DNA of 5,090 nucleotides from the NCBI GenBank assembly GCA_025356715.1, contig JANXRU010000172.1, positions 1 through 5,090 on the forward strand. Reading direction: 5' to 3'. This document shows, one piece after another, positions 3,362-5,090 of the stretch (the first letter of the stretch is position 1; the number at the start of each line of letters is the position of its first letter). This DNA comes from Bacteroidota bacterium. Its GTDB lineage: Bacteria; Bacteroidota; Bacteroidia; B-17B0; B-17BO. A program made the translations under genes and the position numbers. A model generated the notes under the pieces. That model saw only the letters and a list, made by a program, of their open reading frames with translations, was not told the DNA's origin and did no database searches.

Positions 3362-4861
3362 TTATTTCTTATTTAAACTTGCAATGATCGTTCTAAAACT
3401 TTCTAATCCGGCTTCTAAATTTTCTACAATGTCTAATGCTAAAACATCAGGGTCAGGTAAATTATCTAAATCAGCTAATGATTTATCTTTTAACCAAGTA
3501 ATATCTAAGGATGTTTTATCGCGTGCAATAATTTCATCGAAAGTAAATTTGCGCCAACGTCCTTCGGGGTTGGTTTCGGCATTATAGGTTTCTTTACGTT
3601 TTTTAGGATTTGCTGGATTGTAAAGTTTAATGAAGTCTTTTAAATCATCCAACTTTAACGGATTCTTTTTTAAGGTATGGTGTACGTTTGTACGGTAATC
3701 ATACACCCAAATATCTTTTGTTTGAGCTATTTTACTTGATGGCTTACCATCAAAAAACAATACGTTTGCTTTTACTCCATTGGCATAAAAAATACCTGTT
3801 GGTAAACGTAAAATAGTATGTAAGTCGGTTGTTTCTAATAATTTTTTACGGACTGTTTCTCCAACTCCTCCTTCAAATAAAACATTATCAGGTAATACAA
3901 CGGCTGCTTTACCTGTAGTTTTTAGCATAGTGCGAATGTGCTGCACAAAGTTTAATTGCTTGTTACTTGTTGTTACCCAAAAATCCTGACGGTTATAAGT
4001 TAAGTCTTCTTTTTCCTGCTCACCTTCTTCGTTAGTAAACGTCATGCTACTTTTTTTACCGAAAGGTGGATTGGCTAAAATATAATCGTAGCGCGTTCCT
4101 GAATCTGTAATTAACGAATCGTTTGGCGAAATAAAATTAGCAGAATCAATATCACCAATGTTATGTAAAAATAAATTCATTAATGCTAAGCGGCGTGTAC
4201 TTGCCACAATTTCGTTACCAAAAAAAGTTTCATACTTTAAAAACTTCTTAGCCTCTTTATCTAAATCCTGATTATCAACTATCCAATCGTAAGCCGCTAA
4301 AAAGAAACCTCCAGTGCCACAAGCAGGGTCTGCTATGGTGCGCATTGGCTCGGGACGCAAACACTCAACCATAGCTTTAATTAAAGGGCGTGGCGTAAAG
4401 TATTGCCCGGCACCGCTTTTGGTATCTTCGGCATTTTTTTCTAAAAGACCTTCGTAAATATCTCCTTTATCTTTTACACCCATTAATATCCAACTCTCGG
4501 CATTAATGAGTGCAATTAGTTTATAGAGCTTAGCAGGGTCTTGTATTTTATTTTGACTTTTGGTAAATATTTGCCCAAGGATACCTTTTTCTTTAGCTAA
4601 CTCACGCAACATAGTATTGTAATGCGTTTCAAGTTCTGCACCGCTTTTATTAATTAATGTATCCCAACCATATTGTTTTGGGATTGGCATTTTGCGGTTA
4701 TGCGGTGGCTTGCTATACTCATCGGCCATTTTTAAAAATAGCAAATAGGTTAGCTGCTCTAAATAATCTCCGTAGCCAACGCCATCATCACGTAGGGTTT
4801 GGCAAAATGCCCATACTTTACTAACGATGCTTGATGTGTTTGCTGTTGTGTCTTTGCTCAT
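3362..4861 (-). CDS. hsdM: Type I restriction-modification methyltransferase subunit HsdM
   Basis: The 499-aa, full-length N6-adenine DNA methylase is the M subunit of a type I R-M complex (M2S modification, R2M2S restriction). Residues 12-48 match the HsdM N-terminal helical domain (VWAFCQTLRDDGVGYGDYLEQL). SGAGQYFTPRPLI (149-161) is the motif before the fold, DPACGTGGFF (178-187) is SAM-binding motif I, and ANPPFG (263-268) is catalytic motif IV ((N/D)PP(Y/F)). The C-terminus (DIVENLEAGLESFR) is that of intact family members. The ATG at 4861 lies 25 bp after the preceding minus-strand gene, so they are probably co-transcribed. No hsdS follows: the 300 bp beyond its stop hold no minus-strand gene. 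Specificity and restriction subunits must be encoded upstream, outside the window, or be absent. Confidence 0.95.
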   Translation of the reverse strand: MSKDTTANTSSIVSKVWAFCQTLRDDGVGYGDYLEQLTYLLFLKMADEYSKPPHNRKMPIPKQYGWDTLINKSGAELETHYNTMLRELAKEKGILGQIFTKSQNKIQDPAKLYKLIALINAESWILMGVKDKGDIYEGLLEKNAEDTKSGAGQYFTPRPLIKAMVECLRPEPMRTIADPACGTGGFFLAAYDWIVDNQDLDKEAKKFLKYETFFGNEIVASTRRLALMNLFLHNIGDIDSANFISPNDSLITDSGTRYDYILANPPFGKKSSMTFTNEEGEQEKEDLTYNRQDFWVTTSNKQLNFVQHIRTMLKTTGKAAVVLPDNVLFEGGVGETVRKKLLETTDLHTILRLPTGIFYANGVKANVLFFDGKPSSKIAQTKDIWVYDYRTNVHHTLKKNPLKLDDLKDFIKLYNPANPKKRKETYNAETNPEGRWRKFTFDEIIARDKTSLDITWLKDKSLADLDNLPDPDVLALDIVENLEAGLESFRTIIASLNKK

Positions 4862-4886
4862 AATGTGTTGTAATTACGTTGTTTCG

Positions 4887-5090
4887 TTATAATGGCGCAT
4901 CAATTAAATCAATTACAAAATCGCTGATTTCGTAATTAAACCATTCGTTAAATAATTTCCAATTACGGTTTTGTGGCCAATCGTTTTCATCTGTCCAAAT
5001 GCCTTCTAATTCTAATTCAAAAATATCTTTGTAATGTTTTTTAATTATTTTACTTGCATCTTCATAATTATCTTTTACCAAATAGGTTTT
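4887..5090 (-). CDS. Unrecognised small protein, 5' end outside window
   Basis: The frame is open to the window edge: AAA ACC TAT TTG GTA AAA reads KTYLVK before the visible body, so the real start probably lies beyond 5090 (a TTG at 5081 is only a fallback). The 67 visible residues are acidic and aromatic-rich (EGIWTDENDWPQNRNWKLF, then NEWFNYEISDFVIDLIDAPL). There is no HTH, membrane segment, cysteine cluster or nuclease motif. It ends 25 bp before hsdM on the same strand, so it is likely in the R-M operon. I cannot assign a function. It could be an accessory or immunity-type small protein carried with the R-M genes. Confidence 0.65.
   Translation of the reverse strand, partial: KTYLVKDNYEDASKIIKKHYKDIFELELEGIWTDENDWPQNRNWKLFNEWFNYEISDFVIDLIDAPL

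Noticed and set aside
3384..3587. Plus-strand open frame of 67 codons
   Set aside because: It lies entirely antisense to the conserved C-terminal part of hsdM and has no domain signal.

Overview
The window looks like an AT-rich Bacteroidetes (probably Flavobacteriia) chromosome. Three things suggest this: TAnnTTTG-type promoter elements instead of a TATAAT/TTGACA pair, no strong Shine-Dalgarno sequences, and several proteins of a Bacteroidetes type (a 'MARQKGIIKLKG...' hypothetical, an excisionase-like HTH protein and split HipA proteins). The assignment rests on recognition, not on a database search.

Layout. Positions 57-130 hold a tRNA-Arg(UCU), followed by a bidirectional hairpin terminator (144-179). 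The next ~320 bp have no gene but carry a doubled GGGGGAACAT motif and a strong 12-bp-arm hairpin, which fits a tRNA-proximal integration zone, although no integrase gene is present. A short hypothetical CDS (499-777) looks 3'-truncated. It ends beside a 10-bp inverted repeat and directly abuts a ~64-bp sequence (784-847) that recurs at 2678-2740.

Between these two direct repeats lies a compact operon, 1028-2536: an XRE/HipB-type repressor, a separate HipA N-terminal-domain protein (HipS-like) and a HipA-like kinase (HipT-like). The three genes overlap, in the order of the tripartite HipBST toxin-antitoxin systems. Their upstream region is unusually ordered. Three identical 20-bp palindromes (TTATATG-N6-CATATAA) repeat at exactly 40-bp intervals with TATATTTG promoter elements between them, and two palindromes of another type (ATTATAC-N7-GTATAAT), also 40 bp apart, precede them. 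The simplest model is autorepression by HipB with or without HipS and HipT.

After the second direct repeat comes a small HTH (excisionase/MerR-like) DNA-binding protein (2769-3062). A ~300-bp convergent intergenic region follows, rich in inverted repeats and holding three tandem 12-mers. The right end, on the minus strand, encodes a full-length type I restriction-modification methyltransferase HsdM (4861-3362), preceded by the 3' part of an unrecognised small protein (5090-4887). hsdM is the last gene of its operon, so any hsdS and hsdR must lie outside the window.

Together this is a small defence/accessory island beside a tRNA gene. The HipBST operon framed by direct repeats, and its 40-bp-phased operator array, are the most notable features.
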